Source of the DNA: UBA2040 sp963977135
GTDB lineage: Bacteria; Bacteroidota; Bacteroidia; Flavobacteriales_D; Crocinitomicaceae
NCBI GenBank assembly: GCA_963977135.1
Contig: CAXBNN010000004.1
Span: 235,907-299,906, forward strand
Direction of reading: 5' to 3'
DNA: 64,000 nt
Shown one piece after another: positions 1-8,677 of this stretch (the first letter of the stretch is position 1; every line of letters begins with the position of its first letter). The notes beneath the pieces are model-generated. The model saw only the letters and a list, made by a program, of their open reading frames with translations, searched no databases and was not told where the DNA came from. Position numbers and translations under genes: made by a program.

Positions 1-1140
1 GTCGAGGTTAGTACTACTTTAGAAGTTGCAGCTGGTTCTCTAGGTAATCCAACTCAAGGAACTAAAACTATTAATCTTGCTGGAGCACAAATGGATTTAT
101 CGGGACTTAGTGGAGGCGACAACAATAAACTTCAATCAAAAATAACCGTAACAACCGATCCAAATGGCCCATCCGTTGTTAGTACAAGTTCTTATGTTAC
201 GCAAATATTCGCTACAATTAAAAATGTTAAACTAGAATATGCGAAAGGATACTTTGGTCAGCAATCTTTTTCTGACACGGTCGAAACAGACGTTGAGTTA
301 TTGAAAAAGTGGATTGATGGAACTATCGATCTTCCAAACCTTAGCCTGAACCTCAAACTAAGTAATGGAATAAAGGCGATGGGAAAAATTAATTTAAAGG
401 AGCTGACTACAATAAAATCAAATGGAACAACGACCTCATTGATGGCATCTCAAATAAATGTTCCTCAAAATGTTAATTCCGCAAGTGGAAGCTGGTCTGG
501 TCTTTCTCCATCAATTACAAACTATTCGTTTCAATCGTCAAACAGTAATATCCAAGATTTTATCGAAAATGCTGGTCCGAAAATCAAATTGATTTACGAT
601 TTTACCATAAATCCATTTGGCAACATTTCTGGTTCTTGGAATGAAATTTTCCCGCAAAGCGCTGTTGTTTTAGATCTAAATCTAACAATGCCTTTGGGTT
701 TAGAACTAGACAATTTCACAATAACAGATACTTTTAAATTAGATTTTACGAAATACAAGAAGCAACTAGATCAAGGACGTTCAGCAGATATTATTATAGA
801 TTTACAAAACTCATTCCCAATTCAAGGAGGCTTGATGCTAAAGTTTGTAGATGAAAACAATCAAACTATAGCCGCTTTGCCAGAGTTTAAAACAATACAA
901 TCGGGATTATTTGGCACAGCGCTTAGTTCTGGTGCTCAAGTTCAAGGCAGCAATATTACTTGGCATTTAACTGAAGATGACTTCAAAAACCTTTCATCGA
1001 CTTCAAAAATTGTCGTTACTGCCAAATTCAATACTCCTGACCCAGCAACCATGAGTAATTCTTCGGTCCTGTTGAGTGAAAAATGCTTCTTAGGTTGTAA
1101 ATTGCACATGAACCTCCAATACGAAACCAAGTATGAATAA
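1..1140 (+). CDS. Hypothetical surface/secreted protein, 5' end outside window
   Basis: The reading frame is open from base 1 to the TAA at 1138-1140, so the start lies upstream of the window; the first internal ATG is at 91 and is probably not the true start. I do not recognise a family. The visible 379 residues are rich in Ser, Thr and Asn with alternating hydrophobic and polar stretches, which suggests a beta-rich exported protein; no membrane helix is seen. The next gene starts inside the last codons (8-base ATGAATAA overlap) and the third gene overlaps the second by 7 bases, so the three are probably co-transcribed and translationally coupled. Both neighbours look exported, so a role at the outer membrane is a reasonable inference, but no function can be named. 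Confidence 0.75.
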   Translation, partial: VEVSTTLEVAAGSLGNPTQGTKTINLAGAQMDLSGLSGGDNNKLQSKITVTTDPNGPSVVSTSSYVTQIFATIKNVKLEYAKGYFGQQSFSDTVETDVELLKKWIDGTIDLPNLSLNLKLSNGIKAMGKINLKELTTIKSNGTTTSLMASQINVPQNVNSASGSWSGLSPSITNYSFQSSNSNIQDFIENAGPKIKLIYDFTINPFGNISGSWNEIFPQSAVVLDLNLTMPLGLELDNFTITDTFKLDFTKYKKQLDQGRSADIIIDLQNSFPIQGGLMLKFVDENNQTIAALPEFKTIQSGLFGTALSSGAQVQGSNITWHLTEDDFKNLSSTSKIVVTAKFNTPDPATMSNSSVLLSEKCFLGCKLHMNLQYETKYE

Positions 1141-2359
1141 AATCTATTTAATTGTTTCGTTAATAGTAACATTGAATGTTATCGGTCAGCATTCTATGCC
1201 TATCCAAATGGATACCCTGTTCTATAAATATGAAGTTATCGGCACGGGAATTCTAGATTATGGAAGTACTTCAATAAAAAATGAACTTTCAAAAAAATTA
1301 TTGTACGGTGGGTTTATAGATTCAGACATGAAAGAACGAAGTCTGAATAGCCACAAAACTCAAAACAGAATAGGAATTGAGGCGAGTGGAGAAATTGAGT
1401 TTCGAGATTACAACACCCGATTATTTAATCAAGACAAATACGGTTATTTTATTCGCGGCGGATATTATAATTATGTTACTTCAGCTTATTCACAAGATGT
1501 TTTTAACCTAGTTTTCAATGGAAACTCTGCTTTTTTAGGAGATACTGCCAACTTTTCAGGAACTCAAGCAAACGCAATTTCACTTCAAAAAATCGGATTT
1601 GGTTTTATCGATAAAAAATCCAAAAGCAATATTGGAATTAATTATTACAATGTCAGCAATTTATCAGATGCTTATATACGGTCAGGTGACTTAATAATGG
1701 ATTCAACTGGTACGAATTTAGAATTGGATATGGGAGCAAGATTCCGATATTCAGAAGGAAAGAGATTCAACAAAGGCTGGGGGATAGGCATTGATGCAGA
1801 TTTCAGAATTCCGGTTAAATGGTTAAACGAATCGCAAGCTTACATTCAAGTTCAATTAAAAAATATTGGATTCCTGTCAATTAAAAACATGACAGAATAC
1901 ACTGCCGACGAAAGTTATGATTTTTCCGGTTTCAAATTCAATCAATTAATAGGGGACAGCACCTCTTCAATTAATGGTAGTAGTGAGTTACTCGACACCT
2001 TGGGAATTGAAAAAAGAAGTAAAAACATAACATCCATGCTGCCTGGGTTCATCCAAATTGGGAAAATCGTTGATTATCAATCTGATAAAACTGTTCAATC
2101 TTATTTTGGTGTTCGTTTACATACCACTTTGGATTATACACCTTTAGCTTATATAGGGGCGCACATCAAGCTTTACAAGTGGATGAAAGTTGGAATTCAA
2201 GGTTCTTACGGTGGGTTTTCAAACTTTCGACTAGGTTTTTACTCACAATATGATTTTGGAAAATTTCATTTCGGAATAGGATCCGAAGATTTGATTGGTG
2301 CATTTTCTAATAAAGGATATGGTGAAAGTATTCATTTCAGAATAACAAGATTATGGTAA
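1133..2359 (+). CDS. DUF5723-like outer-membrane beta-barrel protein
   Basis: This 408-residue protein begins with a Sec signal peptide (Lys3, hydrophobic core to about residue 17, then a short polar stretch). The remainder is an alternating pattern of aromatic and polar residues with repeated Gly/Tyr/Phe positions and ends in Arg-Leu-Trp, as expected for an outer-membrane barrel whose last strand ends in an aromatic residue. The segment around residues 125-140 (NGNSAFLGDTANFSGTQ) resembles the DUF5723 family of Bacteroidota barrels; I am only moderately sure of that family. ATG at 1133 overlaps the preceding stop by 8 bases, and the following gene starts inside this gene's last codons, which points to one operon. 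Its ligand or function is unknown. Confidence 0.7.
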   Translation: MNKIYLIVSLIVTLNVIGQHSMPIQMDTLFYKYEVIGTGILDYGSTSIKNELSKKLLYGGFIDSDMKERSLNSHKTQNRIGIEASGEIEFRDYNTRLFNQDKYGYFIRGGYYNYVTSAYSQDVFNLVFNGNSAFLGDTANFSGTQANAISLQKIGFGFIDKKSKSNIGINYYNVSNLSDAYIRSGDLIMDSTGTNLELDMGARFRYSEGKRFNKGWGIGIDADFRIPVKWLNESQAYIQVQLKNIGFLSIKNMTEYTADESYDFSGFKFNQLIGDSTSSINGSSELLDTLGIEKRSKNITSMLPGFIQIGKIVDYQSDKTVQSYFGVRLHTTLDYTPLAYIGAHIKLYKWMKVGIQGSYGGFSNFRLGFYSQYDFGKFHFGIGSEDLIGAFSNKGYGESIHFRITRLW

Positions 2360-3816
2360 AGTTCTTTTTTATAACCGTTCTTTTGATTTTGAGCTTTCAA
2401 GTAAATGCTCAAATTGAATTTTTAAAGGTTTACAGCGACCTAGGCTTTGAGAAAGGCGAAGGGATTACGCAATTGGCGGATAGCTCCTATCTGGTAACTG
2501 GTAGTTCTACTAGTTTTGGGCAAGGTCCACCGCAAGCTTTTTTAATGAAATTGGATTCTTTAGGGAATCATAAATGGACAAAACATTATGGTGGAGCAGA
2601 AATAAATGAAGGAAAGCGTGTTTTTGCCATAGAAAACTTTGGTTATTATGTTGGTGGAAATACAAATAGCAATGCTTTGGCCGACCACAATTTTTATCTG
2701 GTAAAGACGGATGAAAATGGCGATCCAATTTTTGAAAAGCAAGTCGGCACACCGGGATGGGACTTTGTCAATGACGGAATTATGCTTGCCGATTCTTCGA
2801 TCATACTAACTGGTGAAACTTACAATACTCCTGATGGAATGGAAGATTCCTATACCGTTCGTTTTGCTAAAAATGGTGACACAATTTGGACCAGTCAATC
2901 TCATAAACTTGGAATAGATAAAATCTATGCCGCAGAAAATGTGGGTGATACAGCGTTTGCATTGGCCGGAACTGTTTGGAATGCAGATTCGTTGTCACAA
3001 AAATCATTTTTAGGCCTATACAAATATGACAATTCAGTTATTTGGGAAAAACAATATGGTATAACTGGAGATTTTGAAATAAAAGACATTGAATTTTGGA
3101 ATGATATTTTTCACTGTGTCGGAAATAGAATATTAATTGTCGACTCGTTAAAAGATGAATATGTCGTAAGGGTTAATCTGTTTGGTGATACCTTGTCGGG
3201 GTATTCTTATATTGGCTCAAGCGATAAGTCAATTAACAAAATTGTCAAATATGGCAGTTCTAACAAATTTTACTTTGGAATTTCTTTTATTGATCAATAC
3301 TCTTATGGAATCGGTGAAGATATTTTTCTGGCAAAGTACACCAATTTTTTTGCCTATGATTACAGTGGAGTTCAGTTCAAGGCTGGTGGACAAGACGATA
3401 TAGGTCAATTAATAAAGACAAATGATGGAGCCGCAATAATGGTTGGTACGAATAGATCGTTTGGAACACAAAATGCCAATGTTTTAGTGATAAAAATTGG
3501 TGAGAATGATACTTATCCAAATACTGATACTATACCCACAATAAACTCACTCGTGGATATAAAAAGTATTCAAACTCCGATAAATGGGTTTGAATTCTAT
3601 CCTAACCCAGCAAATGACTTATTGAATTTTAAAAGTGAATTTAACTCCGGTGAATTGAGGATAATTGATGCCATGGGACAAATTTGTAAAACTATTTCGC
3701 TCCATTCTAAATTAGAAAAAATAAACATTTCTAATTTAAATCCTGGAATTTATTTCCTTGTATTAAAAACTGACAATGGCGAAACTCTCTCACTAGGTAG
3801 AATCTCAAAACACTAA
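2353..3816 (+). CDS. Secreted beta-propeller-like protein with T9SS type A sorting domain
   Basis: The 487-residue product has an N-terminal signal peptide ending near NAQ (residue 19). Residues 20-390 contain repeats of the type 'G.....G...AFLMKLDSLGNHKWTKHYGG', each ending in a short strand and an aromatic/Gly turn, as in the beta-propeller-like repeats common in secreted Bacteroidota proteins. The last 75 residues are a type A sorting domain (Por_Secre_tail): the YPNPA motif near residue 416, then GELRIIDAMGQ and LNPGIYFLVLKT. The protein should therefore leave by the type IX secretion system and be anchored or released at the cell surface. The ATG overlaps the stop of the barrel gene by 7 bases. 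The gene ends 3 bases from the convergent phosphatase gene, with no terminator hairpin visible. Confidence 0.85.
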   Translation: MVKFFFITVLLILSFQVNAQIEFLKVYSDLGFEKGEGITQLADSSYLVTGSSTSFGQGPPQAFLMKLDSLGNHKWTKHYGGAEINEGKRVFAIENFGYYVGGNTNSNALADHNFYLVKTDENGDPIFEKQVGTPGWDFVNDGIMLADSSIILTGETYNTPDGMEDSYTVRFAKNGDTIWTSQSHKLGIDKIYAAENVGDTAFALAGTVWNADSLSQKSFLGLYKYDNSVIWEKQYGITGDFEIKDIEFWNDIFHCVGNRILIVDSLKDEYVVRVNLFGDTLSGYSYIGSSDKSINKIVKYGSSNKFYFGISFIDQYSYGIGEDIFLAKYTNFFAYDYSGVQFKAGGQDDIGQLIKTNDGAAIMVGTNRSFGTQNANVLVIKIGENDTYPNTDTIPTINSLVDIKSIQTPINGFEFYPNPANDLLNFKSEFNSGELRIIDAMGQICKTISLHSKLEKINISNLNPGIYFLVLKTDNGETLSLGRISKH

Positions 3817-3819
3817 TTT

Positions 3820-4344
3820 CTACCACTCATGTGCTTCGGGCAACATCCACTTTCCTTGAACTTTTAGTGTTTGTTCAATAATATCCCTTACACATCCTTT
3901 TCCTCCAGAAAAAGGTGAAACATATTGTGCGATTTGTTTAATTTCAGGAACAGCGTCTTGCGGTGCGGCAGCCAAACCAACCAAATCCATAAGAGCATAA
4001 TCAGGAATATCATCGCCCATGTAGCAGCAGGTTTTTTCATCTAGATTGTATTTTACCTGTAACTCATTAAAGACGCTAACCTTGTTGGCAGAATTTAAGA
4101 CCACTTCGGTTATCCCTAAATTTTCTAAACGCATTTTCACTTCTTCAGAATTGCCTCCGGTAATAATGAAAATTTGGTAACCCAGTTTAGTTGCATATTG
4201 AAGAGCATAACTATCTTTTGAACTCATTGTACGGATTACTTCACCAGAATAAAGCATTACTGACCCATCGGTTAACACTCCATCAACATCAAATAAAAAG
4301 GTATTGATTCTGTTTAGTACAACTTTGTAGTTTTCGTGTTTCAT
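3820..4344 (-). CDS. kdsC: HAD-family phosphatase of the KdsC type (probable KDO-8-phosphate phosphatase)
   Basis: KdsC removes phosphate from 3-deoxy-D-manno-octulosonate 8-phosphate in the CMP-KDO (lipid A core) pathway. The 174-residue length suits this cap-less HAD family. Visible motifs: DVDGVLTDG with nucleophile D19 and D21; Thr62 in FIITGG (motif II); K88 in NKVSVF (motif III); GDDIPD with D111/D112 (motif IV); and the characteristic C-terminal loop SGGKGCVRDIIE (147-158). It is the last gene of a minus-strand run behind secA and the DUF2520 gene; its ATG overlaps the DUF2520 stop by 4 bases. In many Bacteroidota the DUF2520 and HAD genes sit side by side. Family assignment is firm. 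The substrate could also be another keto-deoxy sugar acid phosphate, relevant because a CMP-sugar acid gene set lies 18 kb away. Confidence 0.85.
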   Translation of the reverse strand: MKHENYKVVLNRINTFLFDVDGVLTDGSVMLYSGEVIRTMSSKDSYALQYATKLGYQIFIITGGNSEEVKMRLENLGITEVVLNSANKVSVFNELQVKYNLDEKTCCYMGDDIPDYALMDLVGLAAAPQDAVPEIKQIAQYVSPFSGGKGCVRDIIEQTLKVQGKWMLPEAHEW

Positions 4345-5105
4345 TTTTTGTGATGTTGAGCAATACTTTTTGATAACAACGAATAGATACTCTTTGTTTC
4401 GTCGTTCAACATGCTCAAATGTTTTTCAATGGTTTTTTGATCTCCTCGCATGGCGGGACCTGTTTGAGCATCATAAGGGTTTTCAACTTGCAATTTCTTC
4501 GCTGTTTCCAAAATCAAAGGCTTTAAGAAATCCCATTCTAGCGATTTTCCTTTTAAGTACTCCTGAGATAAAAATGCAATATGATTTGAGAAGTTATTTA
4601 CCATTACAGCTGCCAAATGAAGATTTTTTCTGTCTTCGGAATTTGCGAAAATGACCTTTCTACTCAAATGCCAAGCCAAATCAAAAATCGATTGCGCGTA
4701 CGGCTCGTTATCAGCTTCTATAAAAAATGGAACGTCAAATAATTCAACTGACCTATTCTTTGAGAAGGTTTGAAGCGGGTAGAGTACACCAATGTTTTTT
4801 CTCGAAGGAAGTTCATTTAACCCAACCGAACCACTTGTATAGACTATAGATTGGTTATCTGGGATTTTGGAAATGACACTTTGAATTTCATCATCGCTTA
4901 CGCACAAAAGAAAAATATCCGACGGAATTAAATCCTCTATATTTTCAGCGTGAAAAACGAATAAATCATCGGCTAATTCCTGAGCAGAAACTTTGTTTCG
5001 ACTATAAACTGCATTTATTTTCACCAATCCTGAAAACGCTTTACCCAAATGGTGTGCTACGTTTCCAGAACCAATTATTGAAATGCTTTTTATACCGTCA
5101 GACAT
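4341..5105 (-). CDS. Rossmann-fold and DUF2520 domain protein
   Basis: The 254-residue protein begins with an NAD(P)-binding Rossmann motif, SIIGSGNVAHHLGKAF (about residues 9-24), followed by the SLLCVSDDEIQSVI-type strand typical of the ProC/F420-oxidoreductase-like superfamily. The C-terminal half (about 125-250) is the helical DUF2520 domain, with LHLAAVMVNNFSNH near 163-176 and GPAMRGD near 216-222. Members are annotated as putative oxidoreductases and I know of no established substrate. It lies 12 bases downstream of secA and overlaps the KdsC-type gene by 4 bases, so it is very probably co-transcribed with both. No signal peptide or membrane segment is seen, so it should be cytoplasmic. 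Confidence 0.8.
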   Translation of the reverse strand: MSDGIKSISIIGSGNVAHHLGKAFSGLVKINAVYSRNKVSAQELADDLFVFHAENIEDLIPSDIFLLCVSDDEIQSVISKIPDNQSIVYTSGSVGLNELPSRKNIGVLYPLQTFSKNRSVELFDVPFFIEADNEPYAQSIFDLAWHLSRKVIFANSEDRKNLHLAAVMVNNFSNHIAFLSQEYLKGKSLEWDFLKPLILETAKKLQVENPYDAQTGPAMRGDQKTIEKHLSMLNDETKSIYSLLSKSIAQHHKK

Positions 5106-5117
5106 TGTTCATTTCTA

Positions 5118-8100
5118 CTATTTACCGTGACATTGCTTATATTTCTTTCCACTTCCGCAAGGACAAGGCTCGTTTCTTCCAGTTTTCGCTTCAGCTACAA
5201 CAGGTTGTTGTTTTTCACGATGCTGCATTGAGTTTTGCATTGCTTGGTCGTAACCCTGACTTCCTTCAAATTGAGGCACTTGAGTTGAATTTGAAGAACT
5301 CTGGCTTGCCATTTGAGCTTTCTCGTAATTATTCTGTGCTTCAATTTCGTTATTCGTGCTTGAAATTTCAGTTCCAACTGGAATATCCATTCGAATTAAT
5401 GACTCAACTGTTTCACGGTTCAATCGACTAACCATGGTTTTGAACAATTCGAAAGACTCGAGTTTATAAACTAGGAGAGGATCCTTTTGTTCATATTGAG
5501 CATTATTTACAGCTGAACGAAGTTCATCCATTTCACGTAAATGTTCCTTCCACTCATTATCAATCAAACCTAAAGTCAAATTACGCTCAAGTGCTCCAGA
5601 AATCTCTGAACCACCTGATTTGTAGGCTTTTTCTAGGTTTATTGTCATGTTCATCATTTTCTTGCCATCTGTCAATTCAAAAACGATGTTTTTGTATCGA
5701 TCCGACATTGTTTCGTAAACATGCTTGATTTGTGGCATTGCTTTTTCAGCAATACGTGAATTTTTATGATCGTAGTGTTTACGTAAAGCTTCATAAACCT
5801 TATCAGTCAATGAATTCTTATCCATGGATCTATACTCTTCCTCAGAAACTGGTGCCTCAATTCCTAATACACGGAGTAACTCCAATTCAAAATCTTGGAA
5901 ATCACTTCCTCCACCATAAGAATAGACAATAGAATCAGCAACATCGTAGAACATATTGTCTGTATCTAAATCCAAACGGTCGCCGAATAGAGCATTTTTA
6001 CGTTTTTTGTAAATCGCTTTTCTTTGCGCATTCATGACATCATCGTATTCCAATAATCGTTTACGAATACCAAAGTTGTTTTCCTCTACTTTTTTCTGAG
6101 CTCTTTCAATTGACTTAGAAACCATGCTGTGCGTGATAACTTCACCTTCTTTCAAACCAACTCTATCCATCAATTTGGCTATTCTTTCTGAACCAAATTT
6201 ACGCATCAAGTCATCTTCCAAACTAACGAAGAATATAGATGAACCTGGATCACCTTGACGACCAGAACGACCTCTCAACTGTCTATCTACACGACGAGAA
6301 TCATGTCGTTCAGTTCCTAAAATTGCCAGACCTCCAGCTTCTTTAACACCTTCACCCAGTTTAATATCTGTTCCACGACCTGCCATATTGGTTGCAATTG
6401 TAACTGCCCCAGCTTTACCAGCTCCGGCTACAATTTCTGCTTCCATTTTATGTTGCTTCGCATTCAAGACGTTGTGTTGAATACCTTTCATCTGAAGCAT
6501 TCTGCTTAATAACTCAGAGATTTCAACTGTTGTTGTACCAACCAAAACTGGTCGACCCGCATCAACAAATTTCTTCACTTCTTCGCTAACTGCGTTATAC
6601 TTTTCACGAGCTGTTTTAAAGACTAAATCATTATCATCTTTTCTAGCAATTGGACGATTAGTTGGAATTACAACAACATCCAATTTGTATATATCCCAGA
6701 ATTCTTTCGCTTCTGTTTCCGCCGTTCCTGTCATACCAGATAATTTGTGGTACATACGGAAGTAATTTTGCAAAGTAATTGTAGCATAAGTCTGAGTCGC
6801 AGCTTCAACTGTTACATTTTCTTTTGCTTCAATGGCTTGATGTAAACCGTCTGAATAACGACGGCCTTCCATAATACGACCCGTAGATTCATCAACGATT
6901 TTAATTTTTCCTTCTAAAATTACATATTCAACCTCTTTCTCAAATAAAGCATAGGCTTTAAGTAATTGATTGACAGAGTGGATTCGTTCAGATTTTATAG
7001 AATAGTCTCGAATCAAACGATCTTTTTCTTCCAGCATTGCTTCATTTTCAAGATCTCTCTTTTGCAAAGCAGCAATTTCAGCACCGATATCTGGCATAAT
7101 GAAGAAATCTCGTTCATCAGCCCCAGAAATTAAATCAATTCCTTTATCTGTTAATTCAATCGTGTTGTTTTTTTCATCGATAACAAAGAATAGTTCTTTG
7201 TCGATTTTTTTCATCTGTTTACCTTGCTCTTGCATGTAGAAATTCTCTGTTTTCTGCAAGTGAGCTTTTATACCGGGCTCTGATAAATATTTAATCAATG
7301 GTTTGTTTTTCGGCAAACCTCTAAAAGCACGCAAAAGAGAGATTCCTCCGTCTTCTAACATCTGCTTCATAGCTTTCTTGTCCTCAACTGGTTCGTTGAT
7401 TACTGATAGCATTTTCTTCGCTTCAGCAAGACATTGATTTACAAAATTCTTCTGTGCTGCAACGATATTTTCAATTCTTGGTTTAAGTTGGTGAAATTCA
7501 TGTTCGTCACCTTTTGGAGTTGGTCCAGATATAATTAATGGGGTTCTAGCATCATCAATCAATACGGAATCGACTTCATCGACAATGGCGTAATGGTGTT
7601 TTCTTTGAACCAAATCGTCTACACTTCCTGCCATATTGTCACGGAGGTAGTCAAATCCAAATTCATTATTCGTTCCAAAAGTGATATCTGCCAAATAAGC
7701 CTCACGTCTGTCGTCTGAGTTTGGCTGGTGCTTATCTATACAATCTACCGATAATCCATGGAATTGATACAAAGGCCCCATCCATTCGCTATCACGTTTT
7801 GCTAGATAATCATTTACTGTTACTAAGTGAACTCCTTTACCAGCAAGTGCATTCAAGTAAACAGGCAAAGTAGCGACTAATGTTTTCCCTTCACCCGTTT
7901 GCATCTCTGCAATTTTACCATCATTCAAAACAGATCCACCCATTAACTGAACATCGTAATGCACCATGTTCCAAGATACTTCCGTACCTGCAGCAGTCCA
8001 CTTGTTGTGCCAAATAGCTTTATCACCATCTATGGTAATTCCATCTTTTCTAGCTGCTAAATCTCTATCAAAGTCTTGAGCTGTAACGGTTAACTGTCCA

Positions 8101-8474
8101 TTTTGAGCCCATCTTTTCGAAGTTTCTTTTACTATTGAGAAAGCTTGTGGAAGTATTTCTTGAAGTATTTCTTCAATTTTATCGTCTATTTTTTTTGTGT
8201 AAGAATCTATTTGTTCGTACAATACTTCTTTCTGATGCACAGGAATAGATAAATCATCTGCTTTATCGTTTAAGGCTTTCAACTCTTCTTCCAAAGAAGC
8301 AATACCATCGTGAATTATCTTTTTAAACTCAGCAGTTTTTTCTCTTAACCCATCATCAGTTAACTTACTAAACTCATTTTCAAAGGTTTTGCAAGCGTCA
8401 ATTTGAGGTTGATAATTCTTTTGGTCTTTTAGAGATTTGTCGCCAAATAGTTTTTTAAGTAAATCAGAAATCAT
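5118..8474 (-). CDS. secA: Preprotein translocase ATPase SecA
   Basis: SecA drives secretory proteins through SecYEG using ATP. The 1118-residue protein has Walker A MQTGEGKT at 191-198, the DEVDSVLIDDARTPLIISG helicase motif at 299-317, the second nucleotide-binding fold with RGRSGRQGDPGSS, the helical scaffold/wing region, and a C-terminal zinc motif CPCGSGKKYKQCH. It is about 200 residues longer than E. coli SecA: roughly 85 extra residues precede Walker A (about 50-130) and another insertion follows the DEVD region (about 320-460). As I recall, Bacteroidota SecA proteins are usually of this size, so the inserts look phylum-typical. The ATG at 8474 is preceded on the minus strand by a TAATTTTG box. 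It heads a run with the DUF2520 and KdsC-type genes. Confidence 0.97.
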   Translation of the reverse strand: MISDLLKKLFGDKSLKDQKNYQPQIDACKTFENEFSKLTDDGLREKTAEFKKIIHDGIASLEEELKALNDKADDLSIPVHQKEVLYEQIDSYTKKIDDKIEEILQEILPQAFSIVKETSKRWAQNGQLTVTAQDFDRDLAARKDGITIDGDKAIWHNKWTAAGTEVSWNMVHYDVQLMGGSVLNDGKIAEMQTGEGKTLVATLPVYLNALAGKGVHLVTVNDYLAKRDSEWMGPLYQFHGLSVDCIDKHQPNSDDRREAYLADITFGTNNEFGFDYLRDNMAGSVDDLVQRKHHYAIVDEVDSVLIDDARTPLIISGPTPKGDEHEFHQLKPRIENIVAAQKNFVNQCLAEAKKMLSVINEPVEDKKAMKQMLEDGGISLLRAFRGLPKNKPLIKYLSEPGIKAHLQKTENFYMQEQGKQMKKIDKELFFVIDEKNNTIELTDKGIDLISGADERDFFIMPDIGAEIAALQKRDLENEAMLEEKDRLIRDYSIKSERIHSVNQLLKAYALFEKEVEYVILEGKIKIVDESTGRIMEGRRYSDGLHQAIEAKENVTVEAATQTYATITLQNYFRMYHKLSGMTGTAETEAKEFWDIYKLDVVVIPTNRPIARKDDNDLVFKTAREKYNAVSEEVKKFVDAGRPVLVGTTTVEISELLSRMLQMKGIQHNVLNAKQHKMEAEIVAGAGKAGAVTIATNMAGRGTDIKLGEGVKEAGGLAILGTERHDSRRVDRQLRGRSGRQGDPGSSIFFVSLEDDLMRKFGSERIAKLMDRVGLKEGEVITHSMVSKSIERAQKKVEENNFGIRKRLLEYDDVMNAQRKAIYKKRKNALFGDRLDLDTDNMFYDVADSIVYSYGGGSDFQDFELELLRVLGIEAPVSEEEYRSMDKNSLTDKVYEALRKHYDHKNSRIAEKAMPQIKHVYETMSDRYKNIVFELTDGKKMMNMTINLEKAYKSGGSEISGALERNLTLGLIDNEWKEHLREMDELRSAVNNAQYEQKDPLLVYKLESFELFKTMVSRLNRETVESLIRMDIPVGTEISSTNNEIEAQNNYEKAQMASQSSSNSTQVPQFEGSQGYDQAMQNSMQHREKQQPVVAEAKTGRNEPCPCGSGKKYKQCHGK

Positions 8475-8494
8475 GTATTCAATATTAAGAAGGT

Positions 8495-8502
8495 CAAAAT
8501 TA
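8495..8502 (-). promoter_or_regulatory. Candidate secA promoter (-7 box)
   Basis: On the minus strand this reads TAATTTTG, an exact match to the Bacteroidota -7 consensus TAnnTTTG, 20 bases before the secA ATG. No clear TTTG -33 box lies at the usual distance. The predicted leader is about 15 bases. Confidence 0.45.
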
Positions 8503-8665
8503 ATCTAAAATTCCTTTTGACCCGTGTTAGTTATGCTTAAAATCGCTAATTACGCTAGGCATAAATCATTCCATTCCTTATTTGCTGACAAACTGTCTAT
8601 TCAATATTAACAATGTCTGTCAATAAGATTTTAAAATACTTCTTATTCAAGTGGAGTATTCCATT

Positions 8666-8673
8666 TATCTTTG
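8666..8673 (+). promoter_or_regulatory. Candidate guaA promoter (-7 box)
   Basis: TATCTTTG matches TAnnTTTG exactly and ends only 4 bases before the guaA ATG at 8678. Transcription usually begins a few bases after this box, so the mRNA would begin at or next to the start codon. No TTTG -33 box is evident. Confidence 0.5.
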
Positions 8674-8677
8674 TACG

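Noticed and set aside
8651..8677. GTG start of guaA at 8651
   Set aside because: It lies upstream of the TATCTTTG promoter box, so it would not be in a transcript made from it, and the added residues are not a normal GuaA start.
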